A program made the position numbers and the translations under genes. From the NCBI GenBank assembly GCA_003116975.1, contig BGKB01000016.1, forward strand, positions 189,127-253,126: a DNA stretch of 64,000 bases, given 5' to 3'. Numbering within the stretch: the first letter of the stretch is position 1; the number at the start of each line of letters is the position of its first letter. The stretch comes from Aurantiochytrium sp. KH105 (lineage: Eukaryota > Sar > Bigyra > Thraustochytrida > Thraustochytriidae). Under the pieces are notes generated by a model that was given only the letters and a program-made list of their open reading frames with translations, did no database searches and had not been told where the DNA came from. Below, in pieces: positions 1 through 11,550 of the stretch.

Positions 1-309
1 CGTCGGGACGAGCGTCGGCATGCCTTCCTTGCGTGACGAGAAGCTGCATATCTTGATTCACCCGAACAAAACCTGATCGATCTACTTTGCTCTCATCATT
101 TTCGGGTCGTCAAAAAGATGTCTTATGTGTCTCTTCGCATAACACAATGTCCACTGTCCTGTTCGCGTGCTTTCCTCATCTCGCGAAGCAAGTTGCACAT
201 CTTGATATATCCGCACGACACCTGCTGGATCTGGTTTGCTCTCGTCATTTCCGAGGCGTCAAAGAGATGTCTTGCGTACTTTTTTTTAATTTCAGAAAAA
301 TACAGATTG
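1..309. repeat. Degenerate tandem repeat, two units
   Basis: Two diverged copies of a unit of about 150 bp lie head to tail. Shared landmarks are a block reading roughly tgctctcatcatttncg followed by gtcaaagagatgtctt (near 90-125 and again near 238-272), and an upstream block with gcgaagcaagttgcacatcttg (compare 38-60 with 183-207). A third, more diverged copy begins just after the inverted-repeat element, at about 1484. No protein function is visible. The short ORFs here are probably chance. Confidence 0.55.
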
Positions 310-1480
310 TAGGGTAAAACCTCCGATTAGCACATCACACCGATTTGCTACAGAATCGGCGCCCGAGAAATCGTATAGGAGTTAACTACTACTCACTAAG
401 ACCATGTTGCAAATCAATGGTATTTTTAAATAGGCCATAAAATAAGCCAAATAAGCCGGCCAATACATTTGTATGAGAAAACGTGTATCAATGGATTCCT
501 GGCGGTCGAAGGACATGTACGATCTCGAGCGACTTAAAGGCATCGAGGCTCAAGACAAGTCCCGTGAGGCTGCAATCAAGGCGAAGAAACAGAAGACGGT
601 CAAACAATTCGTTGAAGAAGCAGGTGTCCGCGCTTTCCTACTCCAATAAGGATTTCTCGTTCGAGTTTGCGCGAGACGACAAGATTACAAAAACAAAACT
701 CATTGAGGTCCTACAACTCGCAGGGAAACGTGTTTCGATTCAGCGGTCTCGGCAAGAGCTGCTGGAGCTTGTACGTTCCCTCTCTGCAAGCTCAGAGGAA
801 CATGTCTCAGAAGAGGCGAGCTCATCACGCGAACCAAACCCTCCTCAGAACGCTGATGAAGTTCCAGCTGGAACGTCGGAGAGCGTTCCGGATACAATGG
901 AAGAGGAGGATCTCGTGAAAGCGGCACTTTTTGCAAACGCTGCTCTTTCTGGGTACACAGGCGGCAAGCTAAACGTTGCCATTTGGTGAGCTCCTTGACC
1001 AAGATCAAACAATGGGATAAAAACCTTCCTTGGCAAGCCAAACGTGCACAACTTTTTCGCATGACCGTAGAGTTCATTCGATCACTCCCTGAGATCGCTA
1101 ATCCTGGCCTATGTCAGCTGGAATCGTCGCCACAAGCGAAATAGATAGTAACAATGTGTCTCGTAGAGAAAAGTAACACTAGACCAATTTCGGTAAAAGT
1201 AAACAAATATAAAACTAAGTATGTTACTAAAACCAGACTCAGAAGCATTGCGCAAAATCTGCGTGTGGAAATCATAGGTCGGTGGCTCCGTGGCGAGGAA
1301 AAATCTGAAAACTATAATTGATCTCAAGCAACACCAATCGACTGAGTTCGTTCACTGATCAAACTACGAGCTCTCCATGCTCGTTCGCACGCTCTACACG
1401 ACTCCTACAACCAAAAGTTGATTTTTGATCGAAAAATGATTTTTCTAACATTGATGTTGAAAATCGGAGGTTTTACCCTA
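310..1480. mobile_element. TA-flanked element with terminal inverted repeats
   Basis: The 19 bp at 310-328 (tagggtaaaacctccgatt) recur exactly inverted at 1462-1480. If the outermost TA on each side is the target duplication, the element proper is 312-1478, with 17-bp inverted repeats starting GGGTAAAACC. TA duplication suggests a Tc1/mariner-type or similar cut-and-paste transposon, but no DDE/D motif was seen, so the superfamily is unassigned. The element sits between copies of a host repeat, which supports it being an insertion. The interior carries a decayed coding region (490-1144). It is probably a non-autonomous or degraded copy. Confidence 0.6.
490..1144 (+). pseudogene. Decayed ORF inside the inverted-repeat element
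   Basis: An ATG at 490 opens a charged 52-aa reading (MDSWRSKDMYDLERL...) that stops at about 648. Coding-like sequence then continues in another frame (residues such as FARDDKITKTKLIEVLQLAGKR, then an acidic Ser/Glu stretch) to about 989. A third stretch, rich in Lys/Arg/Trp (WDKNLPWQAKRAQLF), ends in a TAG at 1142-1144. The pieces in successive frames suggest one gene broken by indels or carrying unrecognised introns. A GTGAGC at 987 could be a donor. I do not recognise the family. The position inside the inverted repeats suggests an element-borne gene. Confidence 0.35.
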
Positions 1481-1640
1481 AAGTGTCCTGTCCGCATTCT
1501 TGACCCCATCTCGCGAAGAAAGTTGCACTCTTTAATTCTCGACTGAAAGATACATGCTAGATTGGCTTTGCTCTCATCATTCTCATCAGGCAGATGTCCC
1601 GAATTGCAGCTTGATTGTATGCTAAGTTATCTGCGTTCCA
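1481..1640. repeat. Third degenerate copy of the left-flank repeat
   Basis: Starting at 1484 (gtgtcctgtccgcattctt) this stretch resembles 155-290. It shares tctcgcgaagaaagttgcac, tggctttgctctcatcatt and cagatgtcccg with the two units at the left end. It resumes the repeat on the far side of the inverted-repeat element, as expected if the element inserted into a tandem array. Confidence 0.45.
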
Positions 1641-3372
1641 TTCTTTGATTCGATCGAAAGGTACATACATTGCAGAACCATCATGTCGTCAAGCGGATTC
1701 CGGCATTCGCATCGCTTTTGCAATCTGGTTCTTGAAATCGCGTGAGTTTACAACGTTCTTTCCGCGTATGAGGCTTCCCTTCCTTCAGCGTCAACGAAGA
1801 GGAACTCCAGCATCCTTTTCTTGCCATCGCAGGTAGATTGGCCCGCCTCCTTCAATTCAGGCTCGCACCAACCTTTCTGAAGAACTTCGAGCCACACATC
1901 GTCGCGCGCGGGAACAAACTACCCGAGCCATGCACAGGCCTATCTCCCTCCAATGCTTTGGAGCAGAACAAGCAACGGTGGCGTTCGGGATGCAGATGAC
2001 CGAGCCGCCAACCCGGTCGCTTCACCTTCCCGGTCTGGGTCCTCCGTCTCCCGGCGGCGCAATCACGTGATCCATGGCGTCTAACAGCTGTAAGTTACCC
2101 GCTGCTGCCGCTGCAACGTTGCGTTCTCCCAACGCAATGAGTTGACTTCTCGCAACACAGTGAGTTGACTGAAGTGAAAAAGTTCTCCTGACACCAGGCG
2201 TTCCGCCAACTGCCGCGGCCGGGAAGACCTGAGGGCGCGGCGCGTTGATGACAGCGGCGCGCACGCGACTTTCGTGAGGCTAGCCGTGCCTGGCGCGCGG
2301 CCTGACCTGGCCAATCATTTCCCGTCCTTCCCTCCCTCCCTTTCCCCGAGCCATTATCGTCGAAAACTTCCTCGCGGCCGCCTGCTGCTGCCCTCGTGCA
2401 CATTCCACGTCGCCGAAGACATTCGAGTTGGCGTGGCAGCTGCAGCTTCTTCTGCAGTGTATCGAGACCGTCGAACTACGTAGTATAACGGCGAAAGAAA
2501 AGAGTCTCTCTCACTGGCGCCGGGCACAGTGTACGAAGGTCCTCACTCCCGGAGGTGGCCGTGGCCGCGAGGCCACGAGGGTCCGCCGTCAAGGCGAGCG
2601 GGAAAGAGGGAAAGGAAGCCTCTTCTCCCCCCGCCAAGAGCGGCGAGGAGCCGCGGGTTGGTGGCCGGGTACTAGTCGCGTGCGTGCGTGGGTGGGTGGC
2701 CTTGGTTGCAGGTGAAAGAAGAGATAACTGCCCCCTTGTCCGGTGCGAGCGGGCCGTGCCTTCTGAGCGGTGTGCGGCCGCACAGAACCCGGAATCCGAA
2801 AAGCCGGAGCTGGGCTGCGTAGGCGGGGCCTAGCGGGGCCTAGGCGGCGGGCGGCGCGCGAGGATAGGCGTCCAAACAAAACCCTTGCTCGAGGTCTGTC
2901 GCGGACGCCGCCCGAGACGCGAGCGCCGCTGCGAGCTCGCGAGCGCTCGACCCGCTGCGCCCGCGCCCGCGCCCGCGCCTGCGCCGCGCCCCCCGCCGCG
3001 AGTAGCTGCGCGGCGACGCGGTCGGGTTCGCCGTCAGCGAGGAGAGGGAGATTGATTGATTGCTTGCGGGACAAGAGGAGAGAAAGAAGTCGAGGCCAGT
3101 CCTGATACTCGCGGAGCTCGCGCCGCCGCGACGCGGACAGCAGAGGCGGGAGGAGGGCCGCGCGCGGAGCGTGCGACGAAGGCGGAGAGGCGCTCGCCGG
3201 TCTGCCTGCCTGCTCGCGCGCAGCTGACGCGAGGAGCAGCGTGAGCTCATACAGCGACCTCGTTCGTGCGTCTCTCTCCGTCTCTCTTTGTTGGGACCTT
3301 TGTTCCCCTGGCGAATTCAGTCAGACAAGGACTCGAGCGAGCCGGTTGCAAACGCGCAACTCGACAGGGACA
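1641..3372. other. Intergenic and probable 5' region of the VIT/vWA gene
   Basis: No convincing gene. From about 2,000 onward the sequence is GC-rich with overlapping open frames on both strands, which is a base-composition effect. The last 500 bases are G/C-dominated with CGCCCGCGCCCGCGC-type runs near 2960-2990 and probably hold the promoter and leader of the downstream gene. The frame of that gene stays open back to 3241, but the codons before 3373 look like leader sequence. Confidence 0.5.
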
Positions 3373-3423
3373 ATGCAGCAGCAACAGCAGCAGCAGCAGC
3401 AGCAACAGCAACAACAACAACAA

Positions 3424-3462
<39 letters not shown>

Positions 3463-6153
3463 CTCGGACGGTCAACGCTCGGCAGTATCGCGGCGCGATC
3501 ACTGTGGGGCCGACGAGCGCAGCATCTCATTGGCACCGAGTATAATGCCAACATTCATCCCGGCTCGAGCTCAAGCATAGGCGGGGATGATGGGGTGAAT
3601 AAAAACCCAGAAGGAGAGTCGGCCAACGCCATGAGCGCTGAAGACGCGGACATGCACGGCAACTTTCTTGGAAGGTACCTGCGCGTAATCGCGCTCGCAC
3701 CCGAGGACAGCAAGCTCCTCACGCTCAAGAAGCTTCGCATCAAGGTGGACGTTCATCTCTCCATGGCCTTTATCAAGCTTGACGGCGAGTGGGTCTACGA
3801 TCAACATTGTGAATCCAGCACCTCACGATCGCCGCCCGGTTTTGTGTTCGAGCTCCCCAAAAGGCACACAACCACCGTGACCACAGCAGCAGCCCATCCG
3901 GAGAGCGGCAAGGTCTTTCAGGTGCACGTTGTAGACGCCACGGCGGCCCTCTCTGGATTCAAGAACAACGAAGGTCGTGGCATGGCGTTTGCCATGCAAT
4001 TGTATCGCGAAAAGTCGGGCTACGACCCCTCGACATACCACCCAGAAATGTTCAGCTTGCCCTTTCATAACGTCAAAAAGGACGAGACCGTTCGTGTCAC
4101 CGCAGAATTTATGGATACGCTGAACTTTGAGGACGGAAGATACAAGCTTTCGCTCCCTCTCGGCGTTCCCGAGAGCAGCCTGGGCGGCGTCCCGCTCAAG
4201 GACGTCATCAGCTTTGACATCTCGATGGACATTCCGAAATACGTGCTCCGGGAAATGAGAAACGACGCCAAGGCCCAAGTGTGGGAGTCTGAAGGTCTCG
4301 TGTTGTGCAAGCAAGCCTCCGAGAACATTGACGCGAATCAAGACGCAGTGACCCCTGAGGATGATGGGCCTTACACGACTCTGCGACTTGTGCTCGACGG
4401 CAGCGTGCAGCAGCACCCAGGCGGCGAGTTCGAGCTCTCGTATCCTGCCTGGTCGAGCGAAATCCAGACGCAGCTCGTGCGCGACACAACGCCCTTGGTC
4501 CGTTCCAGCGGCAAGTCCAAGGAAGTCGAAGAAGTTCCCGGAGGCGTGGTCACGACCTTTTTGGCGCCACCTCGCCCTGAAGCAACTGTCGCAAATCTTC
4601 ATCCTCGCGACGTTGTCATTGTGCTCGATCGATCTGGAAGCATGGGCTTTTCGAACGTTTTTCACTACGCCCAAGACGCGGTGATTGCCGCGCTGCAACA
4701 ACTGCGCCCCCAGGACCGATTTGCAATTTGCTGCTTTGACGACCGCCAGATTTGGTTCGGCGGGTGCTATCCCGAGCCGTCAGACACTGACGTCGCCACG
4801 CTCATGTCGGCGCTGGGGCTCGAGGGCCGAGACCTCAACTTTACCTCGACGCTGGCAACGCCGGGCGTCCTTTTGGTGGACCCGACCAACAAGAGCCAAG
4901 CTGCGGCGGACGGAGGACCCGCCGCCCCTCAGGTGCAAGAATTCCCGGATGGCACCAAACCCATTTGCATTCGCGCCAAGCCCGAGTACATTACGCGCGC
5001 CATCGAGTGGGTTCGTTCCGTCGAGCCAGGCGGTCTGACGGATATCCTCTCACCATTGAAGCAAGCCTTTTGGGGCATGCTGAGCGAAAATCTGCAGAAT
5101 CAACCCGTTCCGCCTGCCATCGGAGAGGGCGAGTCCGATGGGGTGGGAGCGGATGCCACGCAACGCCGGGGCCGCGTCGCGGTCAAGGACCCGCAGCGTC
5201 TGCGCACCATCTTTGTCGTCACGGATGGCGCCGTGGAGAATGAGCGGGAAATCTGCAGGTTTGCAGGCTGCATCGCGCCCGAGGTGCGTCTTTTTGCCTT
5301 TGGCATTGGCGTTGATTGCAATGCTTACTTTCTGCGCAAGCTTGCGTCCATTGGCCGCGGCTACGCCGACGTCTGCATGCTGCGGACGCAGGTGCGCGCC
5401 AAAATGACGAGTCTCTTTTCGCATGCTCAACTTGCCGTCCTCAAGGACGTCAGCGTGGAGCTCGAGCCCATGCCTTCCCTTAGCGCCGAAGACCAACAGG
5501 CCACGCGCGCCAAGCTAGAGGCCCTCGATGAACGCTCTTGGTGCCCCCAGCGCGTCCCTGATCTTTACTGCCACGCGCCTGCAATCGTCTCGATGCGGTA
5601 CGGAGGTCATTTGCCCGATGGGCTTCAGGTGACTGTGTCCGGGACCCTGGCCTCTGGCGAGCGCTGGCGTACGAGCCTTGCCTTGAGCGGGGCCAAGCAC
5701 ATGCCTCTCGCCAAAGTCTTTGCGCAGCAATTTGTGGATATGATGGTGGCGGATGCCTGGCTCGCCGATCTCGAATCGCCCGAGGGAGAGCGTCTCAAGC
5801 GCAAATGCATTAGTCTCGCCGTTTCCGAGGGTATTTCCTGTCCCTTTACAACCATGGTGGCTGTGGAAATGGACAAGCGGGACAAGGCCGCCGCCGCCAG
5901 TGGTGATGAGCGGATCTCGCGCCAGCGCTTTGATCTGTCCAAGCACTCCAAGATCCTCATTCTTGGTGGCGCTCTCGCCGGTGCCGCTGCCTTTGGTTCC
6001 ATTGCGTACACATCGGTGATGGCCAATGCCGCCACTGGAGCGGAAGTGGCTGCCGATGCTGCCGACGGCGAGGTATGTTGCGATGATGGCTGCTGTGACT
6101 GCTGTGACTGCTGTGACTGCGAGGCCTGTTTGGAGTGCCTCGCGTGCGCGTGA
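3373..6153 (+). CDS. VIT and von Willebrand A domain protein with polyQ start and Cys-rich tail
   Basis: The 926-aa product is read from the ATG that opens directly into 29 Gln codons; the frame is open back to 3241. Residues about 90-320 resemble a VIT (vault/inter-alpha-trypsin) domain. A von Willebrand A domain follows from about 412, with the MIDAS core DRSGSM at about residue 419 and a VVTDGAVEN strand near 617, so metal-dependent ligand binding is plausible. Near the C-terminus a hydrophobic segment (about 860-883) is followed by a tail with 12 Cys among its last 27 residues. In other eukaryotes VIT-vWA proteins include ITIH-like and PARP4-like members; the exact subfamily is not determined. 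The tail could be lipidated or bind metal (inference). It converges on MYCBP downstream. Confidence 0.85.
3376..3462 (+). repeat. CAG/CAA microsatellite encoding 29 Gln
   Basis: Twenty-nine consecutive Gln codons, a mixture of CAG and CAA, follow the proposed start codon of the VIT/vWA gene. Interruption by CAA should make the tract more stable than pure CAG. The antisense frame would read as poly-Leu and is not a gene. Confidence 0.9.
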
Positions 6154-6846
6154 TCACGCTCCTGAGAATGTCGCTTGTTGCAATCACCACAGCGCTGTGC
6201 CACACCCCAAGGACGAAACGAAAAATGTGCCAATATCTCCACGCGTCCTTGATCGATCAACTCATGTCTGCATGTCGCATCGAATCTCGCGTTGTGTGTG
6301 TGTGCATCCAAAATCAAATTTATATAATTCATGCACTCAGCCTGGGGCGTGAGTAGGATAAAGTTCATTTTCCACATGTTCAAAGTAAAAGGTCTTCGAC
6401 GCGCAGTGCGTGCAAATGATGATCGCGAAGAAAAGTTTCCATTCCCTAATACAACGCGTAGAGCGGTTGCAAGAGAGCTGCTGGGTTTTGCAGCAAAAGC
6501 AAAAATTTTCTTTTCTGTTGCGCAAGACGATTCACCAAACAAGAATGGCACGTTGCAGGGCTTGACAGGTTGGTTGTCCTTGTACATGATGACACAAAAA
6601 AAAGGACGTGTATATTAGGTTTTCTTCTTTTCAATTGAGCTCTTTTTACGTAGAGAGGCAGCTTCATACGAGAATCGCTCATGGAACCTTGTCATTTCGT
6701 TCGACAACATGATCCTCTTCTCGCCGTCGCCCTTCTCCACCCGTCTGGTCTTGTGAGACAAATGTTGCGACTGCCGCTGCCGAGCGCGTAAAAAAGCGAT
6801 CCATGAAAAGAGATTTGACAATCTCTGCGCTAGACACCCGCAATGT
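6154..6846. other. Convergent 3' region between VIT/vWA gene and MYCBP
   Basis: The two genes end facing each other about 690 bp apart. The stretch is A/T-richer than its neighbours and includes atttatataattcatg near 6320 and an A run near 6596-6602. It presumably holds both 3' ends. No gene recognised. Confidence 0.5.
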
Positions 6847-7131
6847 CTACTCGGCTGCGGCGCCGGCACCCGCGCCGGCAGAATCGAGCTGCGACTTGAG
6901 GTCTTCAATCTGCTGCTTGAGCTCCTCGTTTTCGCGCTTCAAGGCCTCCGAGTCCTGACCTGCAGAGGCACCCATGTATCGCTTCACATAGTCTACAGCA
7001 TTCGTCGGCCTTTCTGGCTCCTCGTAGAGACCGACGAGGACTTTGGTAAGGGCATCAATGACGCCACTCTTTTCCAGGTACTTGCGGAATTCCTCCTTCT
7101 TGCTGTCCGAGGTCTTGTGCGAGGTCGCCAT
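6847..7131 (-). CDS. c-Myc-binding protein homologue (AMY-1)
   Basis: The 94-aa protein matches the MYCBP family over its length. It starts with DSKKEEFRKYLEKSGVIDAL, then TKVLVGLYEEPERPTNAVDYVKRYMG, and ends in a Leu/Glu/Lys coiled coil (about residues 61-86, EALKRENEELKQQIEDLKSQL) and an Ala/Gly tail. Human MYCBP (103 aa) has the same order. In animals MYCBP binds c-Myc, AKAPs and ciliary/adaptor proteins. Free-living protists lack Myc, so a scaffold or ciliary role is more likely here (inference). It is a single exon; the ATG at 7131 fits the family's N-terminus. Confidence 0.93.
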   Translation of the reverse strand: MATSHKTSDSKKEEFRKYLEKSGVIDALTKVLVGLYEEPERPTNAVDYVKRYMGASAGQDSEALKRENEELKQQIEDLKSQLDSAGAGAGAAAE

Positions 7132-9108
7132 TGTGAAATTTGCCTTTTCGAAGCGTATCCTACCCGGGTCTTTGCTCCTCTCTGCCGGACGCGCGTCCAG
7201 TCCTCGCCCTCGCCCTCGCCCTCGCCCTCGCCCTCAACCTTGACCTCGTTTCTGCTGCACGCGACGTGGCGTTTGGTTATCGTTAGATTTCCGCTTTAGA
7301 CCGCCGCGTCCATCAACAACAGTCGGCGCTCGCTCGCGCGCAGGCCGCGCTCGTCGCCTCGCTCGCGAGCAGGCGCGGAAAGAGGGGCGCTGCCTTCGCT
7401 TGCCCCGCCGCGCAGACTCTCTCTCGCGCCCCTCGCGCGCGCGCTCGTCCAAAACTCACCGTCGGCTTCGTGCGTTTCCTGCTTGGCTGCTCGCGAAAAA
7501 AGAAGACGGTGGGCGCCCCTGCCTATCTTGCTCGATTGTAGAACGAACCGGAACAAAAGGTTCCGCGGCTATTCCGTATTCGTTCTGGAGGATGGGACGC
7601 GCGTGGCGTGGCGTGGCGAGAACGTTGGAGTCAAAAACCTAGTCCCAAAAGAAGAGCATTCGATCATGCACTTGCTGCACAGCTAGCATCGACTGGAGCA
7701 CATCATGGATGTGTTGGCGCAAACGTCAGCGTTGACACGAGACTTCCTTGGAACCACGGCTTCTGTGCCGCGACGATTCCCCGTGGGCAAGTTTTATTTC
7801 GAGCCGGGAGCCTTCTGCGTGCAGCACGTCAAAGTGATCCATAAGACGAGCTGACAGAAAACAAGAACTCCTGGTCGTCGATGGTTTCGCTTTAAAGAGG
7901 CCCTGGCGGGCATGTTTTGTTTTTGCCATTCTACATTTCGTGGAGGTCGCGATGGGTCTTTACTGCGCTACAAAGTTCATCTTGGGAAACCTGATATCAA
8001 TCCAATAAAGCGAGCATGAGAACGAGACTCTAGGATCGTTGGTCCTCAGTCGGGCCCGTGAGACGCTTTTCATGGTGCAAAGATTAGGTGTCGCTCGCCG
8101 CGTGGACGAATTGGAGAATCTGGCCCCCACTTTTGCCATTGAAGACAGACCACATTGGAGTTCATTTGAGACGTTTCAGGAACGCCGCCATCAAAGCAAG
8201 GCCTGTCGAGCCTGTACAAGACATCCAAAATGACAGTAAGCGCTTTCTCTTGGAGTATACACAAAGGCATGACCAAATCAGAATCAGCCAATCAATCAAG
8301 GTAGACAAGATGGTCTGTGTGATGGTTCTAGCTTTCACAATAGATGCCCGATTTTTCCTCATCGAATGCAGACCCTCTCTTGACTTTGTAAAATTTCGAG
8401 ACGAGTGTATTTCTGCTCAAAGCAAGTTTATACTTTTCCCTTTTCACCGGTCCTCTGTCCATGCAAGGATCTGACGCGTTACTATCGCCCAGTTTGAGAA
8501 GGGTCAGCTCAAGGTACTCCGACAAGCCGTCCCACCGCAGCGTCAGTGTGACGGGCGTGCCCGACCAGCAAAGCAAGGCGAATTCAAGCAAGCGTGCCGA
8601 GCGCGCGGCGGAGGAAGGGAGCCCAACGAGCATGCCAGCGACAGCGACTGATCACAAGACAACCGCGATCGGGAGCAACGTAGACGTCGCTCGAGCTGTA
8701 GCCGAGTAGTGGCTTGGATAAAGCTACTTTGAGATCGCAGGAGAAAGTCTGACGCGAAACGAGGCCCAGGGATTTTGACCGTGACTGACACTTATTTTTG
8801 CCCTGACGACAGACGTTGAACTGGTGCGAGAACCGGCAGCAAAAAGAGTTCCGCATGCGTTTTTGGAGGGCGTGAGCCGCATGCTGGACGAGACCATCCG
8901 TCTCGTTCGCATGACAGAATCTAAAAAGTTCCCGCTTGGTTTCTCTCGTGTTTTTCTGCATTGGATTGCCCACCGCTGCCTGCTGCTGCTGCGGCCCGCT
9001 ACCGCCAATCCCATCGCAACTTGAAGAACACTACAGAGACCACTCTCGTTGGTTGATCAAGTTGAGCGACCGTCTGACCTGACGGGAGGCCGGCTCGTGG
9101 AGCGATCG

Positions 9109-9200
9109 GTCTGTCTGTCTCGGTTTGTCTCGGTCTGTCTGTCTGTCTGTCTGGTCTGTCTCTCTGTCAGTCGTCCGGTCGGTCGGTCGTCGGTCGGTCC
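9109..9200. repeat. GTCT / GGTC simple repeat tract
   Basis: A run of GTCT units (gtctgtctgtctgtctgtct around 9137-9153) passes into CGGTC/GGTC units (ggtcggtcggtcgtcggtcgg near 9178-9198). It is pyrimidine/G-rich and lies in a gene-poor interval. Confidence 0.8.
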
Positions 9201-10283
9201 GTTCGTCGACACGGGGGACTCGTTGCACATCATCCACGAGCACGCCTCTTCTACCCGCGGTGCAGCTGCAGCAACTGCAGCTGCAGGCCGTGCATGCGCA
9301 CTGCATGGACAGCATCAGCCAGACGGACGGACGCGTGCGCCGCACGAGTTCGGAGGTACAGCTGCAGCACATGGCGGCTTGCTCTTTCGCGGGCCTCGTA
9401 AAGTTCTTGGAAAGCTCGAGCCTTGCGCGCTCTCCGACTCGGGACTGCTGCAACCTCGAGGCGTCGCTCGTGGAGGCAGTCCGCTTTGCGCTCCGGAGTC
9501 TGCCTCCCTGCCGCTGCGGCCAGGAACGCTCGGCCGCTGTGCCGCTGTGCCATGCCGTGCCTCGCTACGCTCTGCTCTCCCGCTGTCACGGTGTCTCGCT
9601 TCGTTTCTGTCTCTCTGTCTCTCTGAAGAACTGACCTTGTGCCAAAATGACGTCATGACCGTCCCAGTCTCGCCAGCCAGGCCTCGCCACCGAGCACGGC
9701 GTGGCGTAGCGGCGTAGCGGCTGCGGCCAAACGAACGCCGGCCGCGCGCTCTGCTCTGCGCTGCTGCGCTGCTCTGTGCGCGTGTGGCGAGGCTCTGCGC
9801 GGGAGGCGAGCGAGCAGGGCGCCGGGGCCCAGAATCAGTCCCATCGCATTGCATCGATTCCTCTCCACTCCATCAAGCCGCGCGGCCCAGCCGACAAACC
9901 AGCACGGAGAGCGCGGGAGACCCCGCGCGCGGCGCGCGTTCTCCGGCGCGGCGAGATCGGCACTGGCGGCGCAGGGCCTGGCGCGGAGAGCCGGGCGGCG
10001 GCCGCCTTCAGCTGCAGCTGCTGGCCGCGTATGATGCGATCCGAAACAAACGAGGATACAGACAGGGCTTCTACTTTTGCGGCTGCAGCGACGAGGCGGA
10101 GCAGAGCACAGCAGGGCAGAGCAAGGCAGGGCAGACCGCCTTCGCGCCTGCACGAGAGGACCGGAGACACCGAGGCCGGCGTCCGCAAGGCGCGCGGGGA
10201 CGGGGCTGGCTAGGTAGGGGAGCAAAAGCGACCTCGAGGGCTTGGTCGACCATCTTGCACAACACGCAAACAACGAGCGAGCT

Positions 10284-10372
10284 CAGCTTAGCTTAGCTTA
10301 GCTTTGCTTTGCTTTGCTTTGCTTTGCTTGGGACCGAGGCTCGCTCGCTCGCTCGCTGGCTGGCTGGCTGGC
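10284..10372. repeat. Stacked pentamer and tetramer simple repeats
   Basis: Three AGCTT units pass into about six TGCTT units (10284-10329). After a short break come GCTC (x4) and GCTG (x4) tetramers (10341-10372). Adjacent microsatellites of related sequence suggest stepwise slippage and mutation. Confidence 0.85.
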
Positions 10373-11550
10373 GTGCTCTGGCGCAAGGCGCGGAGACGAG
10401 CTCGCCGCGGCAACAAGCGGGCGGGGTTCAAGCGGAGCCCCCTCGGCTCGCCGTGCGTACCCCCGGTCGCTTGCGCAAAACACACGCGCACAGTCAGGGC
10501 CTGCACGCACGGGCGCGTTCGCGTCGCAGGCCTCGCACACGCAGGCGAGCGGGCGAGCGGGCGTGTGCAGACAGCCAGCCCGCCAGCCAGAAGTCCTGGT
10601 CCCCGTCGCGGAAGCTGCCGCCGCTTTCTTGGGCGAAGCGGGGCGGCTCTCGTGGACGACTGACTGTCTAACTCGTGAAGACCTCGCCGGGGTCCCGTCG
10701 CGGCATCCCATCCATCCCAGCGGACCGTGACTCCGACTCCGACTCCGACTCCGTCCCAGCTGGCCGAAAGCGGCCGGCCCGGCGCGCCGAGCGGAGCCGC
10801 TCGCTCGCTCGCTCGCTCCTCCGCCCGTCTCGGCGCGAGTTGTGCAGGGAGACCTCGAGCAGCGCCGGCCAGCTGCACTGCTTTGCGCGCACGTGCACGA
10901 GGAGCACGTGCACGTGCACAGTGCAGCGGCGGGCGAGGCCAGCTGCAGCGCCCTCGAGCGTGCACACGACGCGCGAGAGCGGCATCGGGCGGGACGCTCG
11001 CGGCCTGTGATCGCACATCCAAGTCGCAGGCGCAGTCGCAGTCGCTCCCGCGAGCTTGGGCTCGAGCTCGTGCGCTCGCTAGTCTGCGTCTGCGAGGACG
11101 CCTCGTGTCGGCGCGGGAAGAAAGGCGCAGCCGCGAAGGCCGCACCGTTGGTTGGCATTCTGGGGCGTCGTGTGCACGGCGACGGCCCGGATTCTTGCGT
11201 GCAAAGCCAGCCTGTGTGCGCGCGGCGGGCTTGTGAAAGCCCGTCGGGGGCGTGTGCATTCTGCCCCAGGTCTTCCTTCCCTTGTGCTGCTGCTACCCTG
11301 CTACATCTGTATCGCGCGATACACCGTCGCTATACACACAAACAATCATCACCGCTAGCGGAGCAGAGCAGAGCATAACCCTCCTCCTCCTCGCGAGAGC
11401 ACTCGCTTGCGAGGCGAGCGGGCTGGCTGGCGACCGAAGTCGGCCGGAGTTGGCGGCGGAGGCCGCTCGCTCGCGCCCCGGCGGGGCCGCTGGCGAGGTA
11501 GGTCGCTCGCTGGCTGGCTGGCTGGCTGGCTGGCGGGAAGGGGTTTGACG

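Larger units (their letters stand above)
7132..11550. other. 4.4-kb gene-poor, repeat-rich interval
   Basis: No gene could be supported between MYCBP and the kinase. The first third is ordinary unique sequence with short, unconvincing ORFs. The rest is GC-rich and full of short tandem repeats: CTCGCC-type at 7200-7236, GTCT/GGTC at 9109-9200, AGCTT/TGCTT at 10284-10329, GCTC/GCTG at 10341-10372, and CTCCGA at 10732-10752. Long ORFs on both strands (for example 9125-9634 and 10288-11259) overlap each other and look like GC effects. The last kilobase likely includes the promoter and leader of the kinase gene. Confidence 0.5.

Noticed and set aside
3317-3502. Minus-strand poly-Ala/Val, poly-Leu and poly-Cys ORFs
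   Set aside because: Antisense readings of the CAG/CAA tract.
9125-9634. 169-aa ORF with a somewhat gene-like central part (QLQAVHAHCMDSISQTDG...)
   Set aside because: It begins in a GTCT microsatellite, has no recognisable domain and overlaps equally long ORFs in other frames. It is left as possible but unsupported.
10288-11259. 323-aa minus-strand ORF and several overlapping ORFs of 100-290 aa
   Set aside because: All frames on both strands are open in this GC-rich simple-repeat region, the compositions are Arg/Ala/Ser-dominated, and no family motif is seen.
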